From the NCBI RefSeq assembly GCF_039543565.1, contig NZ_BAABJZ010000004.1, positions 1-64,000 of the forward strand: 64,000 nucleotides of DNA, read 5' to 3'. Source of the stretch: Ferrimonas pelagia. Its GTDB lineage: Bacteria > Pseudomonadota > Gammaproteobacteria > Enterobacterales > Shewanellaceae. The translations under genes and the position numbers were made by a program. Under the pieces are notes generated by a model, which had not been told where the DNA came from, searched no databases, and worked only from the letters and a program-made list of their open reading frames with translations. Of the stretch, positions 16,722 through 25,097 are shown piece after piece. The stretch's first letter is position 1. Every line of letters begins with the position of its first letter.

Positions 16722-17783
16722 TTACAGCAGGCCCATCACCATACCGCCCATCTGGTTGGACTGGGCCAGGATGTTGGTACCGGCTTGAACCAGCAACTGG
16801 TTCTTGGTCATGTTGGCGGTTTCGACAGCGAAATCCGTGTCCATGATGCGGCCCTTGGCTGCTTCGGTGTTCTCACTGATGTTGCTCAGGTTGGAGATGG
16901 TGTGCTCCAAACGGTTGATGTTGGCACCCAGTGAAGAGCGGCCTGAACCGATATCACCGAGGATGGAGTCCATGGAGTCCATCTGTAAACGGGTTATCGC
17001 ACTCATTTCCGCATCCATACCGTCTTCCATTTCCGCTTGTGTCAATGGTGTAACCGGAGCGGTCGCTCCCCAACCACCACCAAGTTGCAGAAACTCTTGA
17101 GCCCCTACAGTGCCTCCCGCTGCATCAACAGTATCGCGTGTAACAACAAATTCTCCAGGCGTACTCTCAGCAATCGCAATAGTCGCAAAATTGTCATTGG
17201 CATCCTTATAAGTAAGGCTAAAGCCATCTTCTGACTTGTAGCCGATACCACCCAATTCGCTAAAACCATCAGCAATATTATTGAGTTCATCACCAATGTT
17301 GACGGTCAGCGTTTCAGAGGAAGACGCACCGATCTGGAAGGTTACATCGCCGTCGAATTTACCGTTGACCAACAGTGCATCACCAGAGCCATAAGAAGTG
17401 TCGTTCAGAATGCGCGCAGCTTCTTTACCCAGCTCCTGGAACTCGGCGTCCATCGCCGCGCGATCGTCCGCGCCATTGGTACCGTTAGCCGCTTGAGTGG
17501 ACAGGTCTTTCATGCGGTAGGCGATGTTGGTCAGCTCGTCCATCGCGCCTTCGGCGGTCTGCATCATGCCGATGGCGTCCTGTGAGTTACGCATCGCCAC
17601 GTTCATGCCGCGGGTTTGCGCTTCCAGACGGTTGGCGATCTGCAGGCCAGCGGCGTCGTCAGAGGCGGAGTTAATGCGCAGACCGGTAGACAGACGCTCC
17701 ATCGCGGTGCCCATGGCAGAGTTGGATTTGGTCAGCGCGTTCTGCGCCACCAGAGAGTTGTAGTTGGTTTGGATTGACATCAT
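16722..17783 (-). CDS. lafA: Lateral flagellin LafA, paralogue 1
   Basis: A filament subunit exported through the flagellar type III channel. The 353-residue protein has the conserved D0/D1 N terminus (MMSIQTNYNSLVAQNAL) and C terminus (ending SNQMGGMVMGLL). The central part is short and variable (about 115-270), with no extended D2/D3. The first ~110 and last ~85 residues are nearly identical to the three other copies, but it differs in the centre and in DFAVETANM near the C terminus. It has its own promoter motif and terminator, so it is a monocistronic unit. Confidence 0.95.
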   Translation of the reverse strand: MMSIQTNYNSLVAQNALTKSNSAMGTAMERLSTGLRINSASDDAAGLQIANRLEAQTRGMNVAMRNSQDAIGMMQTAEGAMDELTNIAYRMKDLSTQAANGTNGADDRAAMDAEFQELGKEAARILNDTSYGSGDALLVNGKFDGDVTFQIGASSSETLTVNIGDELNNIADGFSELGGIGYKSEDGFSLTYKDANDNFATIAIAESTPGEFVVTRDTVDAAGGTVGAQEFLQLGGGWGATAPVTPLTQAEMEDGMDAEMSAITRLQMDSMDSILGDIGSGRSSLGANINRLEHTISNLSNISENTEAAKGRIMDTDFAVETANMTKNQLLVQAGTNILAQSNQMGGMVMGLL

Positions 17784-17828
17784 AACGGCATGACTCCATT
17801 AAAGGTTTCGTTAGGTTCCCTACTCCAT

Positions 17829-17855
17829 AACGACCAATCGTCGGCAAAAAATTAA
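17829..17855 (-). promoter_or_regulatory. Shared flagellin promoter motif, gene 1
   Basis: On the minus strand TTAA, 16 nt, then GGTCGTT, ending 46 nt before the start codon. The same TTAA-N14-16-GTCGT block occurs at the same distance (44-48 nt) before all four flagellin genes. It is probably the LafS (sigma28-type) promoter with a divergent -10. Confidence 0.55.
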
Positions 17856-17925
17856 AAGGAAGCCACTATTTTATTACTCGCCATTGAACAGCCAGCCCGC
17901 TAGACAATTCGCTCAATAGAAACGC

Positions 17926-17948
17926 AAAAAGGAGCCTCTCGGCTCCTT
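17926..17948 (-). terminator. Terminator after flagellin gene 2
   Basis: Stem AAGGAGCC/GGCTCCTT with loop TCTC, followed by a T run on the minus strand. Confidence 0.85.
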
Positions 17949-17989
17949 CTCTCAAATACAGCACATTGCAGTGTGCCGTTCCGGGGTGC

Positions 17990-18991
17990 TTACAGCAGAC
18001 CCATTACCATGCCGCCCATCTGGTTGGACTGGGCCAGGATGTTGGTACCCGCTTGAACCAGCAGTTGGTTCTTGGTCATGTTGGCGGTTTCGATGGCGAA
18101 ATCCGTGTCCATGATACGGCCCTTGGCCGCTTCGGTGTTCTCACTGATGTTGCTCAGGTTGGAGATGGTGTGCTCCAAACGGTTGATGTTGGCACCCAGC
18201 GAAGAACGGCCAGAGCCAATATCGCCCAAAATGCCGTCCATTGCGTCCATTGACACAGATGCATCGGTTTGAGCGTCAATAATAGCTTGAGCATCAGCTT
18301 CCGATTGGCCTTTTACAATGGCAGCGTTATTGGTATCAGAAGTCCAGCCTTCAGTGCCATCGCCGTCTATATCGGTAGACCAAAACTCGCCAGCGCCGTT
18401 TTGGATCATAAAGGTGCCGGTATCGTCACCGTCATCGACCATAGTCGCACCAATAGCCCCAAGACCATTAAAGCCGTCATTGATGGCATTCAGTGCACTG
18501 CTGACATCCACAGTCAGGGTTTCAGAAGAAGAGGCACCGATCTGGAAGGTCACTTCACCGTCAAATTTCCCCCCCACCAACAGCGCATCACCGGAGCCGT
18601 AAGAGGTTTGGGTCAAAATGCGCTCCGCTTCGCTTTTTAGCTCCTGGAACTCGGCGTCCATCGCCGCGCGATCGCTATCGCCATTGGTGCCGTTGGCCGC
18701 TTGAGTGGACAGGTCTTTCATGCGGTACGCGATGTTAGTCAGCTCGTCCATCGCGCCTTCGGCGGTCTGCATCATGCCGATGGCGTCCTGGGAGTTACGC
18801 ATCGCCACGTTCATGCCGCGGGTTTGCGCTTCCAGACGATTGGCGATCTGCAGGCCCGCCGCGTCGTCAGAGGCCGAGTTGATGCGCAGACCGGTGGACA
18901 GACGCTCCATCGCGGTGCCCATGGCAGAGTTGGATTTGGTCAGCGCATTCTGCGCCACCAGTGAATTGTAGTTAGTCTGAATTGACATCAT
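17990..18991 (-). CDS. lafA: Lateral flagellin LafA, paralogue 2
   Basis: A second flagellin, 333 residues from the ATG at 18991 (MMSIQTNYN). The upstream in-frame extension to 19027 lacks any flagellin similarity, and the downstream start aligns with the other three copies. The conserved N and C termini match the paralogues. The central segment (about 165-240) is acidic and Gly/Asp-rich and differs in sequence and length. It is an independent unit with its own promoter motif and terminator. Confidence 0.95.
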   Translation of the reverse strand: MMSIQTNYNSLVAQNALTKSNSAMGTAMERLSTGLRINSASDDAAGLQIANRLEAQTRGMNVAMRNSQDAIGMMQTAEGAMDELTNIAYRMKDLSTQAANGTNGDSDRAAMDAEFQELKSEAERILTQTSYGSGDALLVGGKFDGEVTFQIGASSSETLTVDVSSALNAINDGFNGLGAIGATMVDDGDDTGTFMIQNGAGEFWSTDIDGDGTEGWTSDTNNAAIVKGQSEADAQAIIDAQTDASVSMDAMDGILGDIGSGRSSLGANINRLEHTISNLSNISENTEAAKGRIMDTDFAIETANMTKNQLLVQAGTNILAQSNQMGGMVMGLL

Positions 18992-19035
18992 AACAGCGTG
19001 TCTCCATCGAATTAGGTATTGATTCAATGAAGTAA

Positions 19036-19061
19036 AACGACCGCCCGCTCAACAAATTTAA
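19036..19061 (-). promoter_or_regulatory. Shared flagellin promoter motif, gene 2
   Basis: TTAA, 15 nt, GGTCGTTTT on the minus strand, ending 45 nt before the start codon. It matches the block upstream of the other flagellin genes. Confidence 0.55.
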
Positions 19062-19131
19062 TCTCAAACCGGCAATTTTTATTGGCCGTCACTCAAATAG
19101 CGAAGAGCTGATCTTTCTAATCTGCGAGTAC

Positions 19132-19154
19132 AAAAAAGGCGCCTTGCGGCGCCT
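19132..19154 (-). terminator. Terminator after flagellin gene 3
   Basis: Stem AGGCGCC/GGCGCCT with loop TTGC, followed by TTTTTT on the minus strand. Confidence 0.85.
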
Positions 19155-19195
19155 ATATCAAATATCACGGAGTGTCATTGTCGATCCGCGGGTGC

Positions 19196-20209
19196 TTACA
19201 GCAGACCCATTACCATGCCGCCCATCTGGTTGGACTGGGCCAGGATGTTGGTACCGGCTTGAACCAGCAACTGGTTCTTGGTCATGTTGGCGGTTTCGAT
19301 AGCGAAATCCGTGTCCATAATACGACCCTTGGCCGCTTCGGTGTTCTCACTGATGTTGCTCAGGTTGGAGATGGTGTGCTCCAAACGGTTGATGTTGGCA
19401 CCCAGTGAAGAGCGGCCAGAGCCGATGTCGCCCAGAATGGAATCCATTTTATCCATTTCTGCGCCCAATGCTTTCGTGTTTGCAATGGACAAAGCATCCT
19501 TGTCGGTCAAAACTGCCGCATCAGCCCCCTCTTCATCACTCCAGCCGTCGGTGGTGTATGTCCAATCAACGCCTTGCGCATCGGTATAAGTCAATTCGCG
19601 ATCATCCTCACCAGCAGTCCCGCCAAAGGTAAAGGCACCGGCTTCAAGTTCCGCTTCACTCTGTTCTTCAAGTCCACCCAGACCAGTAAACCCACTTGCG
19701 ATCGCCGTCAACTCATCACCGATGTTGACCGTTAAGGTCTCAGAGGAAGAGGCACCGATCTGAAAGGTGATATCGCCGGCAAACTTTCCGTCCACCAACA
19801 GTGCATCACCGCTACCGTATGAGGTATCGGTCAAAATACGATTGGCTTCTTCTTTCAACTGCTGAAATTCTGCGTCCATCGCTTCGCGATCAGAATCACC
19901 ATTGGTGCCGTTAGCCGCTTGGGTGGACAGATCTTTCATGCGGTAGGCAATGTTGGTCAGCTCATCCATCGCGCCTTCGGCGGTTTGCATCATGCCGATG
20001 GCGTCCTGCGAGTTACGCATCGCCACGTTCATGCCGCGGGTTTGCGCTTCCAGACGGTTGGCGATCTGCAGGCCAGCCGCGTCGTCAGAGGCGGAGTTGA
20101 TGCGCAGGCCGGTGGACAAACGCTCCATCGCAGTGCCCATGGCAGAGTTGGATTTGGTCAGCGCGTTCTGCGCCACCAGAGAGTTGTAGTTGGTTTGAAT
20201 TGACATCAT
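19196..20209 (-). CDS. lafA: Lateral flagellin LafA, paralogue 3
   Basis: A third flagellin, 337 residues. The termini are conserved as in the other copies. The centre (about 165-255) carries TAEDDRE-like acidic, Tyr/Trp-containing sequence and resembles that of paralogue 4 (shared LSIANTKA and EMDKMDSIL/EMDKMDGIL), so genes 3 and 4 are the closest pair. It is transcribed alone, with a promoter motif 44 nt upstream and a terminator downstream. Confidence 0.95.
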   Translation of the reverse strand: MMSIQTNYNSLVAQNALTKSNSAMGTAMERLSTGLRINSASDDAAGLQIANRLEAQTRGMNVAMRNSQDAIGMMQTAEGAMDELTNIAYRMKDLSTQAANGTNGDSDREAMDAEFQQLKEEANRILTDTSYGSGDALLVDGKFAGDITFQIGASSSETLTVNIGDELTAIASGFTGLGGLEEQSEAELEAGAFTFGGTAGEDDRELTYTDAQGVDWTYTTDGWSDEEGADAAVLTDKDALSIANTKALGAEMDKMDSILGDIGSGRSSLGANINRLEHTISNLSNISENTEAAKGRIMDTDFAIETANMTKNQLLVQAGTNILAQSNQMGGMVMGLL

Positions 20210-20252
20210 AACGGCGTGTCTCCAATGGATTAGTTATTAATACCCAGAGACA

Positions 20253-20278
20253 GGACGACCGTATCCAACGAAAATTAA
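20253..20278 (-). promoter_or_regulatory. Shared flagellin promoter motif, gene 3
   Basis: TTAA, 14 nt, GGTCGTC on the minus strand, ending 44 nt before the start codon. Confidence 0.5.
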
Positions 20279-20348
20279 TTCTTAACCGCCAATTTTCTAT
20301 AAGCGTCAGTTGATTGGCGAAGTGTTGAGCTATTAAAGCAGGGAAGAC

Positions 20349-20372
20349 AAAAAAGGAGCCGCAAGGCCCCTT
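20349..20372 (-). terminator. Terminator after flagellin gene 4
   Basis: Stem AAGGAGCC/GGCCCCTT (one A-C mismatch) with loop GCAA, followed by a T run on the minus strand. It is weaker than the other three. Confidence 0.75.
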
Positions 20373-20404
20373 AGAATGATCTGTCACTTAAACGTCAGTC
20401 TGAC

Positions 20405-21430
20405 TTACAGCAGACCCATTACCATGCCGCCCATCTGGTTGGACTGGGCCAGGATGTTGGTACCAGCTTGAACCAGCAGCTGGTTCTTGGTCATGTTGGC
20501 GGTTTCGATGGCGAAATCGGTATCCATGATACGACCCTTAGCCGCTTCGGTGTTCTCCGAAATGTTGCTCAGGTTGGAGATGGTGTGCTCCAAACGGTTG
20601 ATGTTGGCACCCAGGGAAGAGCGACCTGAGCCAACATCTGCAAGGATGCCATCCATTTTATCCATCTCATTTGATATTGCCTTCGTATTCGCGATGGACA
20701 ACGCATCGGTTTCGCTCATTTGAGCTGCAGTCGCACCAGACGCTGTCATTTCTGCATCGGTTAACCAGCCTTCTGACGTGTAGGTTCTGTTTACACCCCC
20801 ATCGTCATATACCGCTGTCCAGTCTTCAGTATCAGGTGTACCAGTGACTGTAATACCTGCGAGGCCTAATTCTGTTGCATCCTTTTCTTGAAGGTCGCCT
20901 AGTCCGGTGAACCCGCCAGCAATCGCGGTTAGTTCATCACCGATGTTGACGGTCAAGGTCTCAGAAGATGAAGCACCAATCTGGAAAGTAACGCTGCCAT
21001 CAAACTTACCGTCCACCAACAGCGCATCACCGGAACCGTAGGAGGTTTCAGTCAGGATACGTGTGGCTTCTTTTTGCAGCTCTTGGTACTCGGCATCCAT
21101 CGCTTCACGGTCGGACGCGCCATTGGTGCCGTTAGCCGCTTGAGTAGACAGGTCTTTCATGCGGTAGGCGATGTTAGTCAGCTCGTCCATCGCGCCTTCG
21201 GCGGTCTGCATCATGCCGATGGCGTCCTGCGAGTTACGCATCGCTACGTTCATGCCGCGGGTTTGCGCTTCCAGACGGTTGGCGATCTGCAGGCCAGCTG
21301 CGTCGTCAGAGGCGGAGTTAATGCGCAGACCGGTGGACAGACGCTCCATCGCGGTGCCCATGGCAGAGTTGGATTTGGTCAGCGCGTTCTGCGCTACCAG
21401 AGAGTTGTAGTTCGTTTGAATCGACAGCAT
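20405..21430 (-). CDS. lafA: Lateral flagellin LafA, paralogue 4
   Basis: A fourth flagellin, 341 residues, starting MLSIQTNYN. The N-terminal ~130 and C-terminal ~85 residues are nearly identical to the others. The central region is distinct and Thr/Asp-rich. It is the most upstream copy in the cluster. A GGAG lies 7 nt before the start, supporting the first methionine. Confidence 0.95.
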   Translation of the reverse strand: MLSIQTNYNSLVAQNALTKSNSAMGTAMERLSTGLRINSASDDAAGLQIANRLEAQTRGMNVAMRNSQDAIGMMQTAEGAMDELTNIAYRMKDLSTQAANGTNGASDREAMDAEYQELQKEATRILTETSYGSGDALLVDGKFDGSVTFQIGASSSETLTVNIGDELTAIAGGFTGLGDLQEKDATELGLAGITVTGTPDTEDWTAVYDDGGVNRTYTSEGWLTDAEMTASGATAAQMSETDALSIANTKAISNEMDKMDGILADVGSGRSSLGANINRLEHTISNLSNISENTEAAKGRIMDTDFAIETANMTKNQLLVQAGTNILAQSNQMGGMVMGLL

Positions 21431-21477
21431 GAGCAGACTCCAAGTTTAGGGTTCATGTAATTGCTTTCACTTACCTA

Positions 21478-21504
21478 AAACGACGCCACGCTGAGATCCT
21501 TTAA
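21478..21504 (-). promoter_or_regulatory. Shared flagellin promoter motif, gene 4
   Basis: TTTAA, 15 nt, CGTCGTTTT on the minus strand, ending 48 nt before the start codon. It has the same architecture as the other three. Confidence 0.5.
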
Positions 21505-21623
21505 ACCCGAACCTATTTTTTACTTTTTCAATTGTGGCGATTTTCTATCGAACTCATAACATTAATTATCGACTCTGCCGCCGCAGCCTGACCCAACACT
21601 CAGGTTAGAGCCGACGGGCAGCA

Positions 21624-21652
21624 CAAAAAAGCCGCGGCACGGGGGCCGCGGC
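21624..21652 (-). terminator. Terminator of the psrA-fadE operon
   Basis: The perfect 8-bp GC stem GCCGCGGC/GCCGCGGC is followed by TTTTTTG on the minus strand, 32 nt after the fadE stop. Confidence 0.88.
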
Positions 21653-21683
21653 TTGCGCTTTGGGTGTGTCTTTTGCCGCTTCG

Positions 21684-23957
21684 CTACAAGTCAGCAAACT
21701 CATCCACGTCGATGGCCTGACGGCACAGGGTGGCCGCGGTGTTCATCAATTCGACTTGTGCCTCGGTAATGAGGTCCTGCTCCAGTGCTGCGGCCAGCAA
21801 GGCGTCGTGAGCCAACCCGCGCGGCAGTTTGCCGCTGCGCTGGGCCTGCTTGAGCGTCTTTTGCACTGCACGGGCTGCATGCTGAGCCAGGAAGGCGCGC
21901 TCCACCAAGGCCACGGCGCCGGCGTCACTCTCTTGCAGATGACACAGGTGGCTGACCCGCTCGCGCGTGCAGCCAGGCTGGCTCACCGCCTTCACCACGG
22001 CCTTAGCCTGTGCGTCGCTCGGACGGTGGAAATGGTTGCCCAAGGGTTGGGTCAGTATTCGACTTAACCAGGCCACCGGTCGGTTGGGGAAGTTGCGCAG
22101 CGTCTCAGACAGCGCTTGGGCCGCTTCATACAGACATTGCGCCATGGCGTACTCCACCAAGGGCAAATCCGACTGCTGCCGCCCGTCCATCTCATAGTTA
22201 CGCAGTACCGCCGAGCCCAGATAGAGCTGGCTGAGCACGTCGCCTAAGCGCGCGGAGATCATCTCACGTCGCTTGAGATCGCCCCCCAGCGTCAGCATGG
22301 CCAGATCGGTGACAATGGCGAGGTTGGCAGACAGGCGACTCAACTGCTGATAATACTGGGCGGTTGGCCCGGCCACCGGCTTGTCAGCAAAGCGCGCGCC
22401 GGTTAAACCGTGCCCCAGTGACACCAAGGCGTTGCGGCCGGAGAACACCAGATGCGACATCAGCAAGCTGTCGAAGCGATTGAGCCCAGCCTCGGCATCG
22501 GGATCGGCCACCGCTTCCATCTCCGCCAGCACGTAGGGGTGACATCGGGTCGCGCCCTGACCGAAGATCATCAGATTACGGGTGAGGATATTGGCCCCTT
22601 CCACGGTAATGGAGACCGGGCTGGCGATATAGGCGTGGGCCAGGTAGTTATTGGGCCCCAATTGAATGCCCTTGCCCGCCTGGATATCCATGGCGTCGTT
22701 GATCACCGAACGGCCCAACTCGGTCATGTGGTACTTGGCGATGGCAGTCACCACCGACGGCTTTTGATTGCTGTCGATGGCGGTTAGGGTCAGCTTACGC
22801 GCGGCTTCCAATATATAGGTATTGCCGGCAATGCGACCCAGCGCTTCCTGTACCCCTTCGAATTCGCCGATGTTGACCCCAAACTGGCTGCGCACCGCGC
22901 AATAAGCGCTGGTGCTGCGGGTGGCCAGGTGCCCGGTGGCGGTGGCCAGCGCGGGCAGTGAGATCCCACGGCCGGCCGACAGGCATTCCACCAGCATGGG
23001 CCAACCCTTGCCCGCATAGTCGACGCCACCGATGATCCAATCCAGCGGAATAAACACGTCCTGGCCCCGGGTGGTGCCATTCATAAAGGCCATGCCCAGT
23101 GGGTTATGGCGATTGCCGGCTTCGACCCCTGGATGGGAGGTGGGGATCAAGGCGCAGGTGATCCCGATCTCGGCTTCGTTACCCAGCAGGCTATCAGGAT
23201 CGCGCATTTTAAACGCCAAGCCTAACACGGTGGCGACCGGCGCCAGGGTGATGTAACGCTTATCCCAGGTTAGGCGCACGCCCAGCACCTGTTCGCCCTC
23301 AAACTCCTGACGACAGACAATGCCCTCGTCGGGGATAGCGCCCGCATCCGAGCCGGCGGTCGGACCGGTTAAGGCGAAACAGGGGATCTCAGTCCCATCC
23401 GCCAGCGCCGGTAACCAACGCTCTTTTTGCGCTTGGGTGCCGTAATGGGACAGCAACTCACCGGGGCCGAGCGAGTTCGGCACCATCACGGTGACCGCGA
23501 CGCTGATGGAGCGGGTGGCGATCCGCGAGACGATGGTGGAGTTGGCGTAGGCGGAGAATTCCAGGCCGCCGTACTGCTTGGGGATGATCAGCGCAAAGTA
23601 TTTCTCGCTGCGCAGGTGCTGCCAGATCGCCTCGGGCAGATCCTTGCTGTCGACGATGGCGTGATCGTCGATCATCGCCAGCAGGGTTTCCACCGGCCCA
23701 TCCAAGAACGCCTTCTCCTCGTCGGTCAGACGATTGGCCGGGTAGCTGTGCAATTGATTCCAATCCGGAGAGCCGCGAAACAGCTCGCCGTCCCACCAAA
23801 CGTTGCCTGCCTCCATCGCTTCGCGCTCGGTCTGCGACAGGGGCGGCAATACCCGTTTCATAAACTCAAACGCCGGCCGGGTGATCAACTGGCGTCGTAT
23901 GTCCTTTACCGCAAAGATCACCACCACAGCGATGATCAACAGAAACATCAAGGTCAT
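21684..23957 (-). CDS. fadE: Acyl-CoA dehydrogenase FadE
   Basis: It catalyses the first step of fatty-acid beta-oxidation, FAD-dependent desaturation of acyl-CoA. The 757-residue protein (about 60 shorter than E. coli FadE) has an N-terminal membrane segment (about 3-22) and an acyl-CoA dehydrogenase core with ALTGPTAGSDAGAIPD (about 215-230). A family-specific C-terminal domain (DUF1974-like, about 470-757) follows. It lies 9 nt after a TetR-family gene, forming a two-gene operon. The palindrome upstream suggests control by that regulator. Confidence 0.93.
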   Translation of the reverse strand: MTLMFLLIIAVVVIFAVKDIRRQLITRPAFEFMKRVLPPLSQTEREAMEAGNVWWDGELFRGSPDWNQLHSYPANRLTDEEKAFLDGPVETLLAMIDDHAIVDSKDLPEAIWQHLRSEKYFALIIPKQYGGLEFSAYANSTIVSRIATRSISVAVTVMVPNSLGPGELLSHYGTQAQKERWLPALADGTEIPCFALTGPTAGSDAGAIPDEGIVCRQEFEGEQVLGVRLTWDKRYITLAPVATVLGLAFKMRDPDSLLGNEAEIGITCALIPTSHPGVEAGNRHNPLGMAFMNGTTRGQDVFIPLDWIIGGVDYAGKGWPMLVECLSAGRGISLPALATATGHLATRSTSAYCAVRSQFGVNIGEFEGVQEALGRIAGNTYILEAARKLTLTAIDSNQKPSVVTAIAKYHMTELGRSVINDAMDIQAGKGIQLGPNNYLAHAYIASPVSITVEGANILTRNLMIFGQGATRCHPYVLAEMEAVADPDAEAGLNRFDSLLMSHLVFSGRNALVSLGHGLTGARFADKPVAGPTAQYYQQLSRLSANLAIVTDLAMLTLGGDLKRREMISARLGDVLSQLYLGSAVLRNYEMDGRQQSDLPLVEYAMAQCLYEAAQALSETLRNFPNRPVAWLSRILTQPLGNHFHRPSDAQAKAVVKAVSQPGCTRERVSHLCHLQESDAGAVALVERAFLAQHAARAVQKTLKQAQRSGKLPRGLAHDALLAAALEQDLITEAQVELMNTAATLCRQAIDVDEFADL

Positions 23958-23966
23958 GAGCGTTCC

Positions 23967-24620
23967 TTATTTCGATCCATGAATAAATTGTGGCAACGGG
24001 GCCGAAACGCCCGCTGCCACGTAGGGAATGATACGTCGTAATACCGATTCTACGTCATTGCTTTCAATGAAGTCAGCACGGGCGATATCAACCAGAGCGT
24101 CGTAGGAGCTCATGGTAAACACCAGCGTCCCAAGACTGAAGTGCATCCGCCAGAACACTTCCACGGCGGGGACATGCGGTGCCGCTTGATGCACCACTTG
24201 CACGATCTTATCCAGCACCGCGCCGTGATTCGTGGTCACAAACCAGCGCAAGTGGCCCTGATTTTCAATATAGCCCCGTCCGAGCAATTGCAGGAAGATA
24301 GCGGTGCCATTGGGACGCACTTCATTGACCGACATCATCGGTTCTACGATCGCCTCAAAGACCTCCTCTAACGTCAGCGCGTGCTCCGCCTCTTGCGCTT
24401 CCAACGCCCGCGCCATCGCCGGCATGGCAATATCCAGATAGCGCGCCAACACCGCCTGGATCAACTCCTTCTTAGAGCCGAAGTGATAATTGACTGAGGC
24501 CAAATTCACCTCGGCCTTACTGGTAATGAGCCGCAGCGAAGTCTCGGAGAATCCACGCTCGGCAAACAGCCGCTCCGCTGCGTTTAAGATCCGTTCTTTG
24601 GTGCTAAGTCTATGAGCCAT
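23967..24620 (-). CDS. TetR-family regulator, PsrA-like (fatty-acid responsive)
   Basis: A 217-residue TetR-family repressor. The N-terminal helix-turn-helix (about 8-55) contains ILNAAERLFAERGFSETSLR and VNYHFGSKKELI, the signature seen in PsrA of Pseudomonas and Shewanella, which represses beta-oxidation genes and is released by long-chain fatty acids or acyl-CoA. The C-terminal ligand domain is divergent. It is co-transcribed with fadE and preceded by a near-perfect palindrome, so autoregulation is likely. The name PsrA is inference. Confidence 0.85.
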   Translation of the reverse strand: MAHRLSTKERILNAAERLFAERGFSETSLRLITSKAEVNLASVNYHFGSKKELIQAVLARYLDIAMPAMARALEAQEAEHALTLEEVFEAIVEPMMSVNEVRPNGTAIFLQLLGRGYIENQGHLRWFVTTNHGAVLDKIVQVVHQAAPHVPAVEVFWRMHFSLGTLVFTMSSYDALVDIARADFIESNDVESVLRRIIPYVAAGVSAPLPQFIHGSK

Positions 24621-24641
24621 AACAGCGCTATCCCAAGCTTA

Positions 24642-24667
24642 TTATTTAAAACGTTCGTTTAAAATAA
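24642..24667. promoter_or_regulatory. Palindromic operator upstream of psrA-fadE
   Basis: A 26-nt near-perfect palindrome (TTATTTAAAACG then its inverse CGTTTAAAATAA around a TT centre), 22 nt upstream of the regulator start. The core AAAC-GTTC-GTTT matches the PsrA box type AAAC-N4-GTTT. Confidence 0.7.
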
Positions 24668-25047
24668 GCGGGGGTCATGGCTTTGTCAAAGATCTGCCCC
24701 TGTGAGAATCAACGCCCTTCCACAGCCTATCTCACACCTGCAACACAAAAAGCATTGTCTTTTTTACTGAATTAAGGAACCGGCTGGTTAATTTTTGGTC
24801 ATACTTGTTGTAACACCCTCTCCCTGGACCCGGTGGGATCCAATCTGTCATTTGCCGTCGGGTCTTTTTTTCTTCGTTGTCCTCGGCCCCGTTGCTCGCA
24901 AAAACTTGCGACTGAGACGGGGCCGCCATGGGGCAAACGCTTCCCTCCCCTCACAGGGCAAGATCAGCTTTCAGTCACTTAACTCGATCTGGGCACGAAC
25001 CGCTCAACAATTAACCGTCAGCAGATGTAACTCACGCGTCCTTCCGG
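24668..25047. other. Intergenic region between psrA and rimO
   Basis: Gene-free. It contains an intrinsic terminator-like element on the plus strand (24827-24871) and a large perfect-ended hairpin (24884-24925) with outer stem CGGCCCCGT/ACGGGGCCG and inner stem TCGCAA/TTGCGA. Open frames here resemble nothing. Confidence 0.5.
24827..24871 (+). terminator. Orphan intrinsic terminator, possible 3' end of a small RNA
   Basis: GACCCG pairs with CGGGTC across a 26-nt loop and is followed by seven T. No gene ends upstream on this strand, so it may end a short RNA starting around 24700-24800. I see no strong promoter. Confidence 0.4.
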
Positions 25048-25053
25048 TATAAT
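25048..25053 (+). promoter_or_regulatory. -10 element of the rimO promoter
   Basis: A perfect TATAAT lies 44 nt before the rimO start codon. No good -35 is visible 16-18 nt upstream, so the promoter may need an activator or be weak. Confidence 0.5.
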
Positions 25054-25097
25054 CCGCCAACTTTTTTATTCCGAGACACGGGAACACGACGACGCCT

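Noticed and set aside
18269..21460. Plus-strand frames opposite the flagellin genes
   Set aside because: Conserved only because the flagellin coding strand is conserved; no ribosome sites.
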